Shown: piece by piece, positions 15,605 to 16,048 of the stretch
Numbering within the stretch: the first letter of the stretch is position 1
How the letters are laid out: each line of letters begins with the position of its first letter
NCBI GenBank assembly: GCA_019749855.1
Contig: JAIEPI010000107.1
Location: forward strand, 1 to 16,048
Direction: 5' to 3'
DNA length: 16,048 nt
Source of the DNA: Rickettsiales bacterium
GTDB lineage: Bacteria > Pseudomonadota > Alphaproteobacteria > Rickettsiales > UBA998
Notes under the pieces: model-generated
What the model was told of the DNA's origin: nothing
Databases searched by the model: none
The model's input: only the letters and a program-made list of their open reading frames with translations
Position numbers and translations under genes: made by a program

Positions 15605-16012
15605 ATGCCAAACTCCAATCATACAGTGCTGCAGGTCTTAGCGGACATTCTGATAAGCAACCAAGGGACTGTTAGCGGGGTAGAAAACTCCGGTGGAAGT
15701 GGTGGTGGTTTAGTCGCTCGGGAAGACCTTCTGGTGGTTGATCCGAAGACAAAAACGAAGAAGCCTCCTTTTTACCGGGTCATCATGTTGAATGATGATT
15801 ATACCCCCATGGATTTCGTGGTGCAGGTACTGAAGTCCGTCTTCAGACACCCGCATGAAGATGCGATTCGCATCATGCTCGAAATCCATCATCGCGGTGC
15901 CGGTGTGTGCGGGGTGTTTACCCGTGACGTCGCTGAAACCAAGGTGGAGATAGTTTTAGGAATGGCTAAACAAAACGAGTACCCACTACAATGCGTCATG
16001 GAAAAAGAGTAA
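15605..16012 (+). CDS. clpS: ATP-dependent Clp protease adaptor ClpS
   Basis: ClpS delivers N-end-rule substrates to the ClpAP protease and modulates ClpA. The core is intact: FYRVIMLNDDYTPMDFVV with N63, D64, D65, T67 and M69, and IMLEIHHRGAGVCGVFT with M91 and H95, the residues that line the N-degron pocket; VAETKV and LQCVMEKE follow. The KTKTKKP stretch and C-terminus are typical of alphaproteobacteria. At 135 residues it is somewhat long because of a flexible N-terminal extension of about 50 residues with a Gly/Ser run (SGGSGGG). The ATG at 15605 has no clear ribosome binding site, so a later start is possible, but none has better support. Fourteen bases separate it from clpA. Confidence 0.95.
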   Translation: MPNSNHTVLQVLADILISNQGTVSGVENSGGSGGGLVAREDLLVVDPKTKTKKPPFYRVIMLNDDYTPMDFVVQVLKSVFRHPHEDAIRIMLEIHHRGAGVCGVFTRDVAETKVEIVLGMAKQNEYPLQCVMEKE

Positions 16013-16026
16013 GAAAGGTTTACACG

Positions 16027-16048
16027 ATGTTATCCAAAAACTTGGAAG
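16027..16048 (+). CDS. clpA: Start of the ClpA ATPase gene (cut by the window's right end)
   Basis: Only seven codons (MLSKNLE) are visible. AAAGG at 16014-16018 lies eight bases before the ATG. The call rests on position, since clpS-clpA is a conserved pair in proteobacteria, and on the start resembling alphaproteobacterial ClpA (S-x-N/S-LE). ClpA is the hexameric unfoldase that feeds ClpP. Confidence 0.7.

Noticed and set aside
1..16048. CRISPR array, insertion sequence, integrase or transposase
   Set aside because: No regularly spaced repeats were seen and none of the translated frames carries transposase or recombinase motifs.

Overview
The window (16,048 bases, circular position unknown) looks like chromosomal DNA of an alphaproteobacterium. 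The best lineage marker is ClpS near the right end: its KTKTKKP segment, NDDYTPMDFVV core and LQCVMEKE C-terminus match the alphaproteobacterial form, and what appears to be clpA follows it. LipB, tRNA-Leu, MgtE and endonuclease III are generic bacterial housekeeping genes that fit this but do not narrow it. I cannot assign an order or genus.

Layout. (1) 1-565: the N-terminal part of lipB on the minus strand, then tRNA-Leu(GAG) on the plus strand. (2) 740-9895: one tightly packed plus-strand operon of six genes with almost no space between them. It encodes a CobT-like protein with an HExxH motif and a VWA domain, a 942-residue CobS/MoxR-like AAA+ ATPase, a 105-residue unknown protein, and three divergent tandem paralogues (369, 392 and about 384 residues). 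No cobalamin, denitrification or Rubisco genes are present to tie the AAA+/VWA pair to a known client. (3) 10060-11451: mgtE, a magnesium channel/transporter. (4) 11472-14292, minus strand: an AT-rich unknown gene whose start looks frameshifted, a 3' fragment of nth, a gene for an ankyrin-like / proline-rich / peptidoglycan-binding-domain protein, and the intact nth. (5) 14303-15352, minus: a lipoprotein alpha/beta hydrolase just upstream of nth. (6) 15605-end, plus: clpS and the start of clpA.

The most interesting part is the operon at 740-9895. MoxR-type AAA+ ATPases and VWA proteins work as pairs that remodel or mature a client complex. Here the pair is followed, in the same translationally coupled transcript, by three paralogues that share an N-terminal motif, internal repeat units with a W-x-G-R motif, and a linker plus acidic-basic C-terminal tail. 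These are good candidates for its clients or scaffolds. The function is unknown and the whole unit may be an undescribed AAA+/VWA system; its position just after a tRNA gene is suggestive of acquisition, but I found no integrase and no second attachment site.

The second notable region is the nth locus. A 192-base piece of the 3' end of nth is repeated in direct orientation on the far side of the ankyrin-like gene. By hand alignment the two copies differ at about 12 positions, 10 of them third codon positions. That pattern points to recombination with a diverged relative, or to an integration event that restored nth, rather than to decay of a simple tandem duplication.
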